In this document: piece after piece, positions 1-11,583 of the stretch
Position numbering within the stretch: position 1 is the first letter of the stretch
How the letters are laid out: each line of letters opens with the position of its first letter
NCBI RefSeq assembly: GCF_017591425.1
Contig: NW_024467119.1
Coordinates: forward strand, 28,183,001-28,247,000
Length of the DNA stretch: 64,000 bases
Direction of reading: 5' to 3'
Source of the DNA: Ochotona curzoniae
Lineage: Eukaryota > Chordata > Mammalia > Lagomorpha > Ochotonidae
Translations under genes and position numbers: made by a program
Notes under the pieces: generated by a model
Databases searched by the model: none
What the model saw: only the letters and a program-made list of their open reading frames with translations
What the model was told of the DNA's origin: nothing

Positions 1-109
1 ACCTTCAAAACTGCATTCAACTCTGATGACCTCTCTTTTTTGATTATTTCGACTCTGTAGTGGGGATATCTTAATTTGAAGTTAAAATTGCTTGAAACAT
101 GTTCTTCCA

Positions 110-390
110 CCTGCACTTTTAAAGACAGAACTAAAAAGAGAGAGGGAGAGAAGTCTTACATCTACTGGTTTATTTCCCAAATAGTGACAATGGTGAGGAC
201 AGAGTTAGGCCAAAGCCAGGAGACAGGGGCTTCTTCTGGATCTCCCACAAGGGTGCAGCAGTCCAAGGACTTGAGTACTTTGCTGCTTTCCCAGCTTCCA
301 CTGGAATGGGCACCCATGTGGGATGCTGATGCTGCGGCAGGCAGCTTTCTGCTACAACACAACACCAGCCGGAGGGTTTTTCTTTTAAGG
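110..390 (-). mobile_element. Old lagomorph C-type SINE, reverse orientation
   Basis: Read on the + strand this follows the reverse complement of the lagomorph tRNA-derived SINE: an AGAGAGGGAGAG purine stretch, then GCCAGGAGnCAGGGGCTTCTTCTGGATCTCCCAC, GGTGCAG, a CTTTCCCAG block and GGGCACCCATGTGGGATGC near the tRNA-like head. It is strongly diverged and the head is mutated, so it is an old copy. The 114-codon and 89-codon frames across it are accidental readings of repeat sequence. Confidence 0.75.
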
Positions 391-1020
391 ATGAAAATGT
401 TGTGCTCTGCTAAGGAGTAATTCTGACACACAAAACTTTGTGGGAAAATTCAGAGTATCCTCAAGGTTAGGCATCAGAGTAGATTTGAGATTGTTGTTTA
501 TCTCTCATTGTTGCAATGTGAGAATAAGCAAGCCATTCCGGTCCTCTTTAATTTCCCCATCAAGCCTCTACTAATACAACTACCTTCACCCTGGAAACTC
601 CACCCCATTCCCAACCATCTGTTATTACACAGCTTTGATGCAATGAGTTGAGATGACTATCCTTGAATCTGTATTCTGTGATTTGCTTTGATTCCGTGAT
701 TTCACACACTGCTTGACAGATTACCACTTTTCCTGTAAATTTCTGTCTCTTCCACAAGACAACAAATTGGAATTATCTTTTTATATTCTATACAATGCCT
801 AGTTCTACACAAGACAGTAGGTGGACACTGTCTCTTCATTGAATATAATTCAAATGGCATCTGTTCTACTTTCCAGATAAATGGATTTGTCTTGAAATGG
901 GAATAAACTAAAATATTATAATTATCGTAAGTTATACATTAACTGGAAAACAATTCTTATATACATTCCCTTCTGTCTCTTACTCATTTCCCTTTGCAGA
1001 AACAATTACTGTTTTTAAAA
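391..1020. other. Unique AT-rich sequence, nothing recognised
   Basis: No repeat family, convincing coding potential or RNA gene could be seen. The base composition is ordinary AT-rich mammalian intergenic DNA. Confidence 0.5.
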
Positions 1021-1160
1021 GATTTCTTCTGTTAGTCTTCTTTTGCTCCCTCTCCCTTCCCTTCTCTTTTTCATCTTCTTCCTGTTCTTTATCACCTATC
1101 ATCCATTTTTTACCATCATTATTATCTATCACCTATCTATCCATCCATCATCTTCCAAAC
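1021..1160. repeat. Polypyrimidine tract with degenerate ATCT/ATCC tetranucleotides
   Basis: The stretch begins with CT-rich sequence (CTTCTTTTGCTCCCTCTCCC) and passes into imperfect ATCT and ATCC units around 1125-1152. It is a decayed simple repeat. Confidence 0.7.
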
Positions 1161-2490
1161 ACAGTGAGTAAAACTTAGACCAAATGAAAGGTGTTTTGAA
1201 TTTCAAAGGGGTTAGAATGTCACAAAGTAATAAGAATCCTGCTTAGAGACAAGGTGTTTTCATAGTGAGCAGTGGTTGCCATTTAGGAGCTCCAGATTCT
1301 AGTGCAGCGGAAGGATGTTATTAGCAACTTGTGGCTTGTCAAGTAGGACTTCTAACCTTCTTGTGGCTACTAAGTTCGTGTCTACCACATCTCATCACTA
1401 CAGTTGTCTGATTCTTATCTGAAAAAGAGTAATTTCACAAAATTAGAGAATCAGCGTTTGAGAAAATGAATTCGATATTAGCATTTTCAATCAGGAACTT
1501 AACCTTTGAGCTGGTGAAGTGGCTTTGCCAAACCAATCTACTTAGGAAATTAAAAATAAAATTAGGCACATTTATTGCAAATTAAAGTGAAATGGAATTG
1601 AACATTTCTAACTGGCGCCAGAAATGTCCTGTTGATATCACTGTGCCAATGAGGAAACAGGGCCAATCTTGAGTGCTATGCATTTCTTCTGCAGCCAGCA
1701 TTCTCATTCCATGGATAGGCCCTGGGATGGGCTGTGGGTGGGGAGGGCTGTGAGACAGTGAGAACTGTGCTCCATGTTCCATGTAAATATGTGTTGAATC
1801 AGTCAGGGTGCTGTCAGGCATCAGATCACATACAAACTGGGTGATCTGGAAAGGCTAACAATCTAACTTACAAAAAGCTAGGCAGTTTCAGGAGAGGGCT
1901 TCTGGACAAGCACTGAGCCTGGGACAACTGGCATCCGAATGCCTGACTTTGCCTGAGCACCTGCAGCTTGCCCTTGGGATGTCCTCTGCTGGGAAGGCCT
2001 TTCCCAGGTCAACAGTCTGGCTGAACGCAGAGCCTGGTTGCTCAGGTGAGGTTAGGGCACTGTTTCTATTAAAGTACTTTGTAATGAACACTTTATTTTC
2101 CTTTCTCATGTGTCTGTGTGGTTCTTGGGGAGTGTCCTTGGTCTCTAATCAAGTGTCTGTGGGATGATGAGAAGAAAGGAAACAATTAGCTCTGTCTTTT
2201 CTCACATCATTGTCCAATTGCTATCATGTGGAGGTGAGGAGTACTGCAACAGGCTGTATTCTTGCGCATCCAGGGAAGGCCTGTCCTGGAGAAGGCCTCA
2301 TTGAAGCCATAGTCGTCAATTAGGAACACATTTTGCAAATTCTCAGAAAAATCTGAAACCATTCAACATACCAGGCAGAGCTACCCAAGGCCGCAGTTTG
2401 AAGATAAACCAAGGAAAGTTGAATCAGAAGAGAAGATTCTTGCTCTGCCTCTCACGCCTAGGATTAGAGAGCTCTACCAGCCAAGCAGAG
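1161..2490. other. Unique sequence, nothing recognised
   Basis: Composition is mixed, with a slightly GC-richer patch near 1680-2060. Overlapping 72-79 codon frames occur on both strands here. None has a recognisable domain, and the overlap on opposite strands argues against coding. Confidence 0.45.
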
Positions 2491-2494
2491 ATGT

Positions 2495-2705
2495 GGGCCA
2501 GTGGTGTTCATCACAGCATAGTTCACAGGTAGGCAAAGAGAACTGCACTGAAAGCCTGTCAAAGTCACAGGACTTGATATACAATGAAAGATGCATAGTC
2601 ACAAACCATGAGGATGCAGATAAATGGAAAGATGTTCGTAATATGTCGTGTGAAAAAGCAAGTTATTTATAATGATCTTATTTTGTAATATTCTTAGATG
2701 CATGC
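2495..2705 (+). mobile_element. Ancient L1/HAL1-like 3' fragment
   Basis: The order of phrases resembles the region between ORF2 and the tail of old mammalian L1 or HAL1 elements: GTGTTCATCACAGCATAGTT (compare 'gttcatagcagcatta'), then GATAAATGGAAAGATGTTCG and GTGAAAAAGCAAGTTA. It is very diverged, with uncertain edges. An unrelated sequence with chance similarity remains possible. Confidence 0.4.
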
Positions 2706-3039
2706 ATTTGGCCAAATGAACGTCTTGAAGTCTCTCTTTCCTTGTTGGCTACATTACATCTTCATTGGGTTGTTCTGAGAAATAAATGCAATTTCCAACA
2801 TATGCAGCACAGGATAAAAACTCAATATACTTTAGCACTTAGTGTTTCATTATCACTAAAATTATCTATCTATCTGTAAAGAAAGATACAGGAGAGGACG
2901 CTGGTAAAATATTTGCAGTAATTATTATTCCACACTTTGTTTTCTCCCTTGCGCATGTCTGCATCACTAGTAATTTCTTCATAAGAGCCATGTATCATTT
3001 TACAAGGACACGGAAATTATTAGAGAAAGAACTGACTCA

Positions 3040-3235
3040 TCCTTTGCTGTTTACTAACTCTGACTTTGGTGAAGTAACTTGATACCTTGAGCCTAATTTT
3101 CCTCATATGAAATATAAATCATTCATTTCTTTTCTATCATTGTTCCTGCACAGTTCCTATTTAATAAATGAGTTATTGAATTGGTTTAGGTTCACACACA
3201 GAGCAGGACTCCATAAATATTAAATTTTCTATTGT
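3040..3235 (+). repeat. MIR-like ancient SINE fragment
   Basis: The order TTACTAACTCTGACTTTGG, AAGTAACTTGA and CCTAATTTTCCTCAT resembles the core and 3' part of MIR (compare 'acttactagctgtgtgacc', 'aagttacttaacc' and 'cagtttcctcat'). It ends in a degenerate AATAAATG-like segment. The family is ancient, so only the phrase order supports the call. Confidence 0.45.
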
Positions 3236-3439
3236 TATTTTTGCTAATAAGAATCATTTACTTGAAGGTCCAATTTCACACCCTCTCCTTATACCCCTCC
3301 TCCTAGCCCAGGACTTCTCTCAGCTGGGTGTTCAGTGAGGAACTAGCAGCCTTCATGAATCGAGGCCTTTTGAAACCCACAAATTGTGTTGATTTGAGAA
3401 CTGCCCGGCACCCAAATGAAAGCAGGATGAACTGTTCCT

Positions 3440-4245
3440 CTCTGGTCCGGGTTTAATCTCACTGCAGTGGAGATGGCGCTCTTTTCGTGGACACGTGTTC
3501 CTCTGTTCTCGGGGTGGGGTCTGTCTGTCTCCATCACGCTCCTGCGCAGAGGCCCGGGCCGAGCTGGGGGCCTGGAGCCCGAGGTGTGTGCTCGGGTTGA
3601 CCGCTGCTCCTGCTGCCTCCTCTTCTCTGCCGCCGCCCTCAGGGACGAGGTGGCAGCTGAGCCCGACAGCGCGCTGGGAACACAGGGAGGGGCCTGTGGC
3701 CCGAGTGCGCACAGTTGAAGGAGGTCTTTGTGCACACATGCTGTCCCGCCTGCAAACGTCCAGCCACCCGAGCAGGGCCGGTTTATTTTCCATCGAAGAC
3801 ACCCGGGGCCCAGGGAAAGACAGGGCGGTGTCCTGTGGCGGGAGCGGGCGGCACCATCCTGCCAGGCGCGCAGAGCAGCCATGGGCCGACGGACGGCCCG
3901 GGGCTGCGTCGAGGGCGCTTCCCGAAAGCGCGCTCGGAAGACAGCCAGAGGACCCCGGGGGTTGGGGGGGAGAGTGCGAGAGAGAGTCCGAGAGAGAGCA
4001 AGAGAGCGAGAGCGAGCCCCTGGGGTCTCCGGAACTTCCAAAACGCGATTGCCAGGGAAAGGAAGGGGAGAGGGCGCTGGACGTGAGAAATAGCGGTGCC
4101 ATTTCCCCCCAGAGGCGACCAACATACCCGTGGTGGGAAGTGTGGGGGCGAGCTTGCGTGTCATCTCCTGCTTGTCCTCGCGCCCCCGACGGCTGCTGAT
4201 CCGTGTGGGCACCCTCGGGGCCTTTGCGGTATTGGAGGCTGAAAG
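3440..4245. promoter_or_regulatory. CpG island
   Basis: This block is strikingly GC-rich in an otherwise AT-rich window and retains many CpGs. In the first 250 bases alone I count about 19, including GCGCG, CCGCCGCC and several CCGAG. CpG retention in a mammal suggests an unmethylated, promoter-like or enhancer-like region. It has an imperfect GAGAGAG/GAGCGAG purine stretch at 3970-4016. Long open frames (up to 307 codons minus, 234 codons plus) exist on both strands and in several frames. That is expected where GC-rich DNA lacks stop codons, and I do not call them genes. A TATA-like box and a CNE-like block lie immediately to the right, so it could serve a plus-strand transcript. Confidence 0.75.
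3970..4016. repeat. GAGAGA/GAGCGA purine stretch inside CpG island
   Basis: An imperfect run of GA and GAGC units lies within the CpG-rich block. GAGA-type purine stretches are common in promoters and can be polymorphic. Confidence 0.7.
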
Positions 4246-4316
4246 CCTCGCTGAGAACCACAAGGGGTGCTTTCACCCCTCTCTCTCCCGCTCTTTGGAA
4301 GGGTTCAGCCCAAGCT

Positions 4317-4324
4317 TATAAAAG
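4317..4324 (+). promoter_or_regulatory. TATA-like box downstream of CpG island
   Basis: The octamer TATAAAAG sits about 75 bp past the right edge of the CpG island, in AGCTTATAAAAGTC. If used, initiation would be expected near 4345-4355 on the plus strand. This is a motif match only; such strings occur by chance in AT-rich DNA. Confidence 0.35.
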
Positions 4325-4377
4325 TCATTTCCATTTTCAAAAGCAGAGTTGGTAAAACACTTTGGAAACTTTCCCTT

Positions 4378-4398
4378 CCCCCCCCCCCCCCGCCCCCC
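4378..4398. repeat. Poly-C tract
   Basis: Fourteen C residues are followed by G and six more C. The G-rich complement could form a quadruplex-like structure. The length is probably unstable between individuals. Confidence 0.85.
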
Positions 4399-4399
4399 G

Positions 4400-4860
4400 T
4401 CCCATCCCCTCCTCCGTCTTCTTGTTCGAGAAATGCAAATCAAAAGCCAATCCTATTTTATGTTAAAAAGTGAAAAACATTTCAATGTATTCTTGTCTTG
4501 TATGACTGGCTGAGAGCCTCTAAATCCCCACCATTTACCAAATTAAACTAATTGAAAGTGCTTCCAAAAGCCACATCTGTAGGCTGACGTTGGTCGCTGC
4601 CTTTCACTCTGGGCTCGGGAAACTGTTCTCCGTTCCATTGATCCCTGAATAGTCATGCCTGTCAGGCAGCCGCATCAGCCATTATCATTCTAATTTTACT
4701 GCCTTTCTTGGTCCCTAATCTAATTTGCAATGATGCTTAAGCATTTCGCAAGGCCATAGCACTTTCTTCAGAATTTCAACAAGAGCATTAAACCCCCAAT
4801 TTACATTAATGAAGTGCACATTTAATTAGGGGAGAGGGTACGTGGAGGGCTCTTCAGGAG
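4400..4860. promoter_or_regulatory. Probable conserved non-coding element with octamer and homeodomain motifs
   Basis: This repeat-free block has the texture of a developmental enhancer. It holds a perfect POU octamer ATGCAAAT at 4433-4440, repeated TAAT cores (CTAATTTTACTG, CTAATCTAATTTGC, ACATTAATGAAG, TTTAATTAGG), and long A/T-rich words without simple-sequence slippage. It directly follows the CpG island and TATA-like box, so the two may form one regulatory unit. Conservation is inferred from texture; no alignment was run. Confidence 0.5.
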
Positions 4861-6820
4861 CAGTTTGGGTGATATGATAGGCACTCATAAAGGAAAGGAG
4901 AAATATCTGATAAAAGACTGGCCATACATCAGATGGTCTGATGTCTCTCCTTCGCCCCTCCCCAGTTTTCTCCCCAGGCTCCTCTTCCTTCTCATTTCCA
5001 CTCTTCCGTCAGCTAGCAAGCCAAAATTTGCTCCAAAGTCATGAAAAAGGACCTGTCAACAAGGAGGGACTCTGCAAAGGACTATTGAAGAAGGTCCTGT
5101 TGTTTTTAGTTCCTTGCTGCCCCCAAAGGGGAGCGGAACTTGTTCTTTTTTTTTTAAAAGAAACTCAGTTTCAGGGATGCATCACACGCCGTCTGAACTG
5201 CACAAATGTGCACACATTTGGCTTGCTGATGCCAAAGGGGTTGAGTAGAAGGAGGAGTGAGATGAATTTCTGGTTTCAGATCTCAAGTGATGAATTCATG
5301 GCCATGTGTAGTCTGAGACACAGTGATGTCACATGGCTGAGTCACTGCCAGAGGCTCTGTGTTGCCAATGCAACGTTTGTGTATATGTCCAGATTCACGT
5401 GCGTATTTATCTTCAGACAAAAAAAAATGTTGCTCTTCCTTTCAGTTTATCATCCTGCATACGGATTTTTGCTACACATGCTTTTTCCTTGTTTCAGCAT
5501 CACCCACTTTGTTTTTTGGCTGGTGGTGCATCAAGTGTGGATTTGGGAAGAAAGATTTACATAAGGTTTTAAGTTTATTGTTCAAGCTCCTCTTCTCCTG
5601 TGTTGGTTATTTAATAAGGACCATGGTGAAAATCATGACAATGAAGAGGAACTGGTGGAGGATAATAATTTCCAAATGGTGTTGGTAGAACAAAAACAGC
5701 TCACCAGTGGAGGACTGATTTCTGATGAGCAGTTTTGCAAGGCTTGAAATTTTGGCACTAACAGTCTCAAGAAATGCATTAAGATTACATTTTGTGGAGA
5801 AAAGTATTTATCTGCTAACTTCTCAACATTAGATAGACAACTGTCTGTAGTCAAAAACAATTTTTTCTTTGCCTAGCTTACAAAGATAAATGATTCATTC
5901 ACCAGTCTTTTGAGATAAGCACCATTTCAAAGCACAGACAAGATTGACCTCTTAATGAAATAAAAATAGGAAATCACATTCTTTCTAAATGCTTAGCCCA
6001 TGGTTATTGCTGCTGTGACTTTGGCCTCCTAGGACTTGGAGTGGTAGGAAAAATGATCCTGAAAATGGACTCCCTACTTGTATCTTGGATTTGAGCAAAG
6101 AAAACAAAAGATGGCACCACAGGACAGGGCTAAACGACGGGGTTGGGAGAGAAAGGGGTAGAGGTAGATAAGACAGCATTAGTAGTGAACAAGAATTTGA
6201 AAAAAAAATAATCAAAGAAATTAAGACATAAGCGAAGGATAGCACATGGGCTCCTAGTAAACAGATCCACATGAGCTGAATGATGTTAGATGGTAAATGG
6301 AGAACATAGTATTTTGGACAGTGTTTCTGAAGTTTCAATGAAATAGCTCATTTACATGAAGTGTGTAGGAGGATGCTTGGGATCTAACAGGCCAATGTGA
6401 AAAAGCGATATTGTAAGCATTCAATAAATGTTATTACAGAGGAAAAGAAATGTAGATTAAATAAATTAGATGAATGAAAATCCAAAGAAGGACTTGGAAG
6501 ATTATACAAGAGAATATATGCTGAAAGGAAAGTGAAACAGGGAGAGAGTAATTCACTCTGTGGCAACCAGCAGTATAAATGTGAGGCTTTTTTTTCACTT
6601 ACAAATGTGTATGCATGTGCCCAACAGAGAAAGAAGAGATCACCTAGGTTAATGAGATATTTAAAAGCCTACATTCCAGTTTATTAGAATTTACTTTTAC
6701 TGATAACTACCTCAGTAGAAACCGATACTTTGATTATTTAATGATATTTTATTTTGTTCATGTTAATGTAGTGTAAACACAGAGAACATAGACTCAATTG
6801 TAAGAATATAACAATGTGTT
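4861..6820. other. Unique sequence; one unusually long open frame, no recognised gene
   Basis: No repeat family was recognised. A 207-codon open frame runs from 4941 to 5564 on the plus strand, long for DNA of this composition. It lies just right of the CpG island and CNE-like block. Its translation is rich in L, F, S, C and H, has no domain I recognise, and shares the stretch with other open frames. I therefore leave it as a curiosity and not a CDS. Confidence 0.4.
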
Positions 6821-6943
6821 CTTCCTATTTCCTTCCTTCTCTTCCATCTCTTTCCTCTCCTTCCCTTTCTTCCTTTCTTCCTTCCTTCTTTCCTTCCTCC
6901 CTGCCTTCCTTCCCTCCCTCCCTCCCTCCCTTCCTTCCTTCTT
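6821..6943. repeat. CCTT/CCCT polypyrimidine microsatellite
   Basis: About 120 bp of nearly pure pyrimidine is made of TTCC, TTCCC and TCCC units, most regular at 6885-6940. The complementary strand reads as an RKEGRKEG open frame that is purely a product of the repeat. Confidence 0.9.
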
Positions 6944-6949
6944 GTTTGA

Positions 6950-9050
6950 AATAACACTTTAAATTAACATTTCAAAACCAGTGTTTCAAAAACAATGCAG
7001 ATATGGAAGTTTTGCTCATGCCTGAAATTAACAGCTATATCATCTCTTTCCCATGTGAGACAAAACTGGGTCTGCTCTTCTTTAATCCTTTTGGTCATAT
7101 CTGTGACTGCAGGCAAGTCTTATAAAATGTCAGAGAATTCAGTTCTTTTTGCAGGTGCTTTTAGTCATGGGACTAGTGCTTGGTCATCATGAAAAAAAAA
7201 TCAGGAACAATTCAGGATTCCTTTAAGTCAGCCTGATTGTTTAGAAAGACTATGGCTTGCAAACTAAACATGACAGCACCAGCCATGAGGAAGATGCAGA
7301 GGAACGAGTTAGTTGTGTTAAACTAGTACGTATACGCTGGATATGTGGAAGCAATTCCACTCTCATATTTAGTGCTTGCTACCTGAGTGAGTATCCAAGG
7401 TCAGCGAAAGCAGAGCTGAGAATGTGAGGATTAGGCTCAAAGTCAGGCTGTGCCATTTTTTCCCAGAGTGCATACAGACTTTGCAGGAGCATTGCTGGCC
7501 AAATGCTTTCTTGGAGCCAAGGCGTACTCCATTTGTTGCCCAGCAAAGGCCTCACTGAGGAGCCTGATCTACAATTACAACATTCATTCCTCATCTCAAA
7601 GGTGAAAGGACTGCTGTATCCTGGTGGGGACTAATTCCTAATGAAATGGCTGATGGTTTTGTATTTGTGTATTTGTACAGCACATGGACTGTGACTATTT
7701 CTGAAGTCAAAGAGACTTGGTACAGGCTGAAGGTTATCCAGCCAAGACTTGTTCTGGGTTCTATGAGCCTGTTCATTGAGAGGGCTACCTGGCCTTCATG
7801 TACTAGTGTTAAGTCTCTACCATTGAATGCCAACTGTCACTGTGGTCTGCACATGGAAAACAAGCTTAACCTAAAGAACACATGCAACAATATGTGAGCA
7901 TAGAACAATAAGTTGATTTTTTTCATCACAATTTCTTGAAGCCTGACAAAACAAGTAAGATTGATTTTTCATGTAATTATACAATTTTCCCAATCCTCCT
8001 TATACCTGTTTCATTAGGAAAGCGTAGACGGCAAATAGAATGCAGAGCTAAGCAATTTGCTTTACCTTAGGCGTATTTGTATTCTCTCTAAATATACTGT
8101 TTAATTGGTTATGAGAAGTGGGAGCTTGAGCCCCTTGGTAAAGAACTTAAATTGGTTCTCTTGTTGACTTGAACCTGTATATAAAAGAGACAATAGAGGG
8201 GCTGCAAAAAAATGTCAAAGCTCTAAGCACATGAGCATCTTTTTAAACATGATATGCTAAGTGGGATAAGGAAGGGGAAGAAAAACCAAGCCTATTGTTT
8301 GTCCATCTATCTCAAAATTCTTGGAAATTGGTCAGCTTCTAATCTTTGGAAGAATGAATAACCATAATCACAATGGTTGCCGTAACAGCACAGCTTTTCA
8401 GCTATATTGTAGCCTAGAGCAGGTGGCATTTTCCATACTTCATATATGGGAAAGGCAAGGGGCATAAGAGCTTGAATAGTAGCCTGAAATCTCACAAGTT
8501 GAAAATAGAGCCTCTGATGGCAGCCAAGTTCTCTGCCCTGGAAGTGAGAGAGGCCTAAAAAATGGGATTAGATTTGGGAGAGCAGAACAACTTGCCAGGA
8601 GCTTATCTGAACCATTTCCTCTCTGACCCTCTTGGAGTTTACCCATCATAAGTAATAGCATGACCTCTTCTTCAAGTCATTCAAAAATGCATTTGTTCTC
8701 CATAATAGAGAGAGAAGCTTCAGCCAAATTATATTCTAATGTATCCTAGCCTTGAACCCAGGGACCATTTTGCATTGCTGACTAGGTGGCTGCTGAATAC
8801 ATTATTAGTCCAGCAAGGTTTGTGTCAGCTTTGGGAAGAGGCTGTTTCTTAGCTTGGATTCAACGTTGTTTTGTTTTTCTTGTTCTGCAGAGAGTGGGGG
8901 AAAAATTAAAAGGAGAAACAGAATGAATGTTTGACCAGCGTGTGTACTTCCACAACACTTTATCCCTGATGAAGTAGATTTAGTCATGCTGGGTATGGGT
9001 TGTGTCTCTGAGAACTGCATGTTCCTAGCTGGGACAGGTTGTAGCAGGGT
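6950..9050. other. Unique sequence, nothing recognised
   Basis: No repeat family or convincing gene was seen across about 2.1 kb. A somewhat GC-richer patch lies at 7380-7860, where 71-83 codon frames overlap on both strands without recognisable domains. Confidence 0.45.
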
Positions 9051-9060
9051 GTGGAGAGGA

Positions 9061-9145
9061 CCCCCCCAAAAAACCCAAAAAACCCCAAACCAAACCAAAC
9101 CAAACCAAACCAAACCAAACCAAACCAAACCAAACCAAACCAAAA
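9061..9145. repeat. CCAAA pentanucleotide microsatellite
   Basis: A CCCAAAA-rich lead-in is followed by about eleven uninterrupted CAAAC units at 9086-9140 and a decayed AACAAAACAAAA end. Read on the minus strand it gives an FGLVW repeat in three frames, which explains the open frames of 78-121 codons there. Confidence 0.95.
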
Positions 9146-9149
9146 CAGA

Positions 9150-10990
9150 ACAAAACAAAAACAGCAGCAAAACAACTCAAGGAAGGAAAGCATCTTAAAT
9201 AAATAATTCTGGATTTTAAATAAACAATTTTGGATTCCCAAGTTTCCCCTCTGGCCCCCAAGGAGTTGTCACTAACCTACCCAGCGACTTGGACAGAGGG
9301 AAAAGAAGCCAAAATTGCTGATAGCCTGGATGATTACTTTTTCTATGGAGTCAGTGTTAAAAAGCCATCTTCTGTTTTAATGCAATGGTCTAGACTCCGA
9401 TTCTTAGAAGTGGCAATTCAAGGAATGCATAAAATGACTAACTGATGAGAAATACCTTCTTCCACTAGAACTGGTTGGAGCCAGACAGTAAGAGAAGCCA
9501 GCGCATGAAGCAATAAATGCAGCATTGTAGCTAACTGTGCTTTACTAAAACGCCAATCACCATAGCATCTGGACCCTTTGCCAGTGAATCTACATTAACC
9601 AGACCCCAGACACTGCATTACTAATGTAGTGCATTGAATGGTTCCCCCGTGGCTGCACCGAGGGAGTGTTTCTTCCTAAATACCCTTTTAGTACTGTGGA
9701 GGAGTAAGGCAAGGGGGGAATTGAGTCCAACACGCTATTGGACAGAGGCCTCACATAATTCCATGCCAACTTGGCAATGCCTCCACTTGGGATACTTGAG
9801 TCCCTCAGGCCTGGGTCCTAGAGCAGTTTTCAAATAGGAAGAGAGAGCTTGGCAGGGGGAGGGAAAATGTTTTTCTTTGCTTGGAGGCCTGAATTGCTGG
9901 ATTGGGTATTTACACGGCTTGGAGTTGCCAGTTTATCACTCAGAACTTCCTCTTAGTCCAGTTTGGCTGTGCGGCCTCCGCCTGTATGAAGCTCAGAGGA
10001 AAAGCTGTTTCCCCAGCTGTTCCTGCTCACGTTTTTTTTCCCCCACACATGTGAATCTGGCTCCTGAAGTCTTGTGTATTTGTCAAGGTTTACATCAATT
10101 TGATAGAGAAAAATGAGTCTTTTTTCAATAACCACGAAAACATTGGAAAGCTATTTTTTCCATAATAAAGACCAATTGAGAAATAGAAGTTTTATTCTTC
10201 ATGAGACATAATTGGGTTGGCTGTAAGAATTAACTGGGGTGAACTAGAAAAGGTATAGTTTGTTTTCCTTTTATTTTTTGTTTTCCAGGCATAGTGCTCA
10301 TTCATGTGGCTGGGGCAATATGGTAGGAATGGGAGACCAAAAGACTTTGTTAAGAACTTTGCAGTGATACCAACTTGCTGGGTGAATTTGAACTACTTTC
10401 TGAGTTTCTTCCTAGCTAATGTTGGAAGGTAAAATTTCATTCTGCCTACAATTTCCCTCTTGAAAATCCATCCAAATATTTTTGGTCTCGTGTCTTCAAT
10501 TTATTGACATGTAAATTAGAGTTGTTGATTTGATCATTTTGCTAGCTCAGTCACTCAAATTGCAAACAGGTTACTCTTGATTTCTTTAAGGTAACTGGAT
10601 ACTCAATCTTTCACAATGGCTGCTCTGCTTCTATGCCTGTTGTTTTCTTTGCATCCCATCTGTTCTCAGCTTCCTGGATGCTAGAACATGTAGCATGGTG
10701 GATCATGTTCTTTTCCAAGGAATTTGTTTTCCTCATTGGGTTCTGTCTGTGCTGCTTATGATATCAACTCTTCCTTCATCCCTAGTTGCTTATTCAAAAA
10801 AGACCTATTTGCAGTCTTCTCCTAGGTTGAATTACATTGACCTTGTTTCTGGAACCAGTAAATTTATTTGTCACTTGAATCCTATAAAAAGTGCTTACTT
10901 CTCTTAATCACCAAGAGATTCTTGGCTTTCTTAAATTGTTTCTTCTCCCCTGCCATCTCATATCTGACATTTGCAATTGACTTCTTTAAT
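9150..10990. other. Unique sequence, nothing recognised
   Basis: No transposon or gene was recognised. The part from about 9600 to 10110 is less AT-rich, and 9840-10110 has a CNE-like look, but there is no distinctive motif cluster to base a call on. Confidence 0.4.
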
Positions 10991-10994
10991 TTTT

Positions 10995-11255
10995 AAAAAT
11001 AATTTTACTTAGTTATTTATTTAAAAGTCAGAGTTAGAGATAGAGAGATTTCATCTCTCCCCAAATGGCCACAGTGGCTGGGGGTAGGGCCAGGTAGAAG
11101 TTCGGAACTGGAAGCTTCTTTTGGGTATCCCAGTGGGCACAGGGTCCCGATCATCTTCCATTGTTATACCAGGCACATTAGCAAGGAGCTGGTTTGGAAG
11201 TGGAGCAGCTGCTAATCGAACCCACACTCAAATGGGATGCACTCTTCAAATGGTG
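10995..11255 (-). mobile_element. Lagomorph C-type SINE, reverse orientation
   Basis: A TTTTACTTAGTTATTTATTT tail complement leads into AGTCAGAGTTAGAGATAGAGAG, TCCCCAAATGGCCACAGTGGC, GGAGCTGGTTTGGAAGTGGAGC and CTAATCGAACCCACACTCAAATGGGATGC, the reverse B-box and head side. It is moderately diverged. Confidence 0.75.
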
Positions 11256-11488
11256 CCAATAGTAGGTCTTGGTTAAGTGGAAGCTGGGATCTAGAACTCC
11301 ACCTGGGTCTTTCCCACTGGTGGTAAGGGTCAAAGCACTCAGGCATCTTCTGCTGCTTCTTCAGGCACAATCAGCGGGGAGCCAGAGAAAATGTGCAGCA
11401 GCAGGGACTCAAACTAGCAGGCAGATATCAGATACCAGCAAAGTAGGAGGCAGCTTAATGTGCGGTGCCATAATGCCAGCCCCACATT
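11256..11488 (-). mobile_element. Partial lagomorph SINE fused to the preceding copy
   Basis: SINE motifs restart after the head of the first copy: CTGGGTCTTTCCCACTGG, GGGAGCCAGAGAAAATGTGC and GGACTCAAACTAGCAGGCA, ending in GTGCGGTGCCATAATGCCAG, which mirrors the GGCGC start of the element. The tail part is missing. Two insertions side by side, or a dimer, would explain the doubled order. Confidence 0.6.
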
Positions 11489-11583
11489 ATTCATGTATTG
11501 GTACACTACAGGATATTCTACAAATACATGAAATTTTATGTTTATTGAAAACCTTCCTTTTTTTTTAAAATAAGAGTTTCTTG

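Noticed and set aside
3343..4276. Open frames of 306, 307 (minus) and 234 (plus) codons in the GC-rich block
   Set aside because: They overlap on both strands and in several frames. They are rich in Arg, Ser, Gly and Pro, and stop codons are simply scarce in CpG-rich DNA. No domain or splice context is seen.
8805..9261. Minus-strand frames with an FGLVW repeat, 78-121 codons
   Set aside because: The repeat is the translation of the CCAAA pentanucleotide microsatellite and appears in three frames at once.
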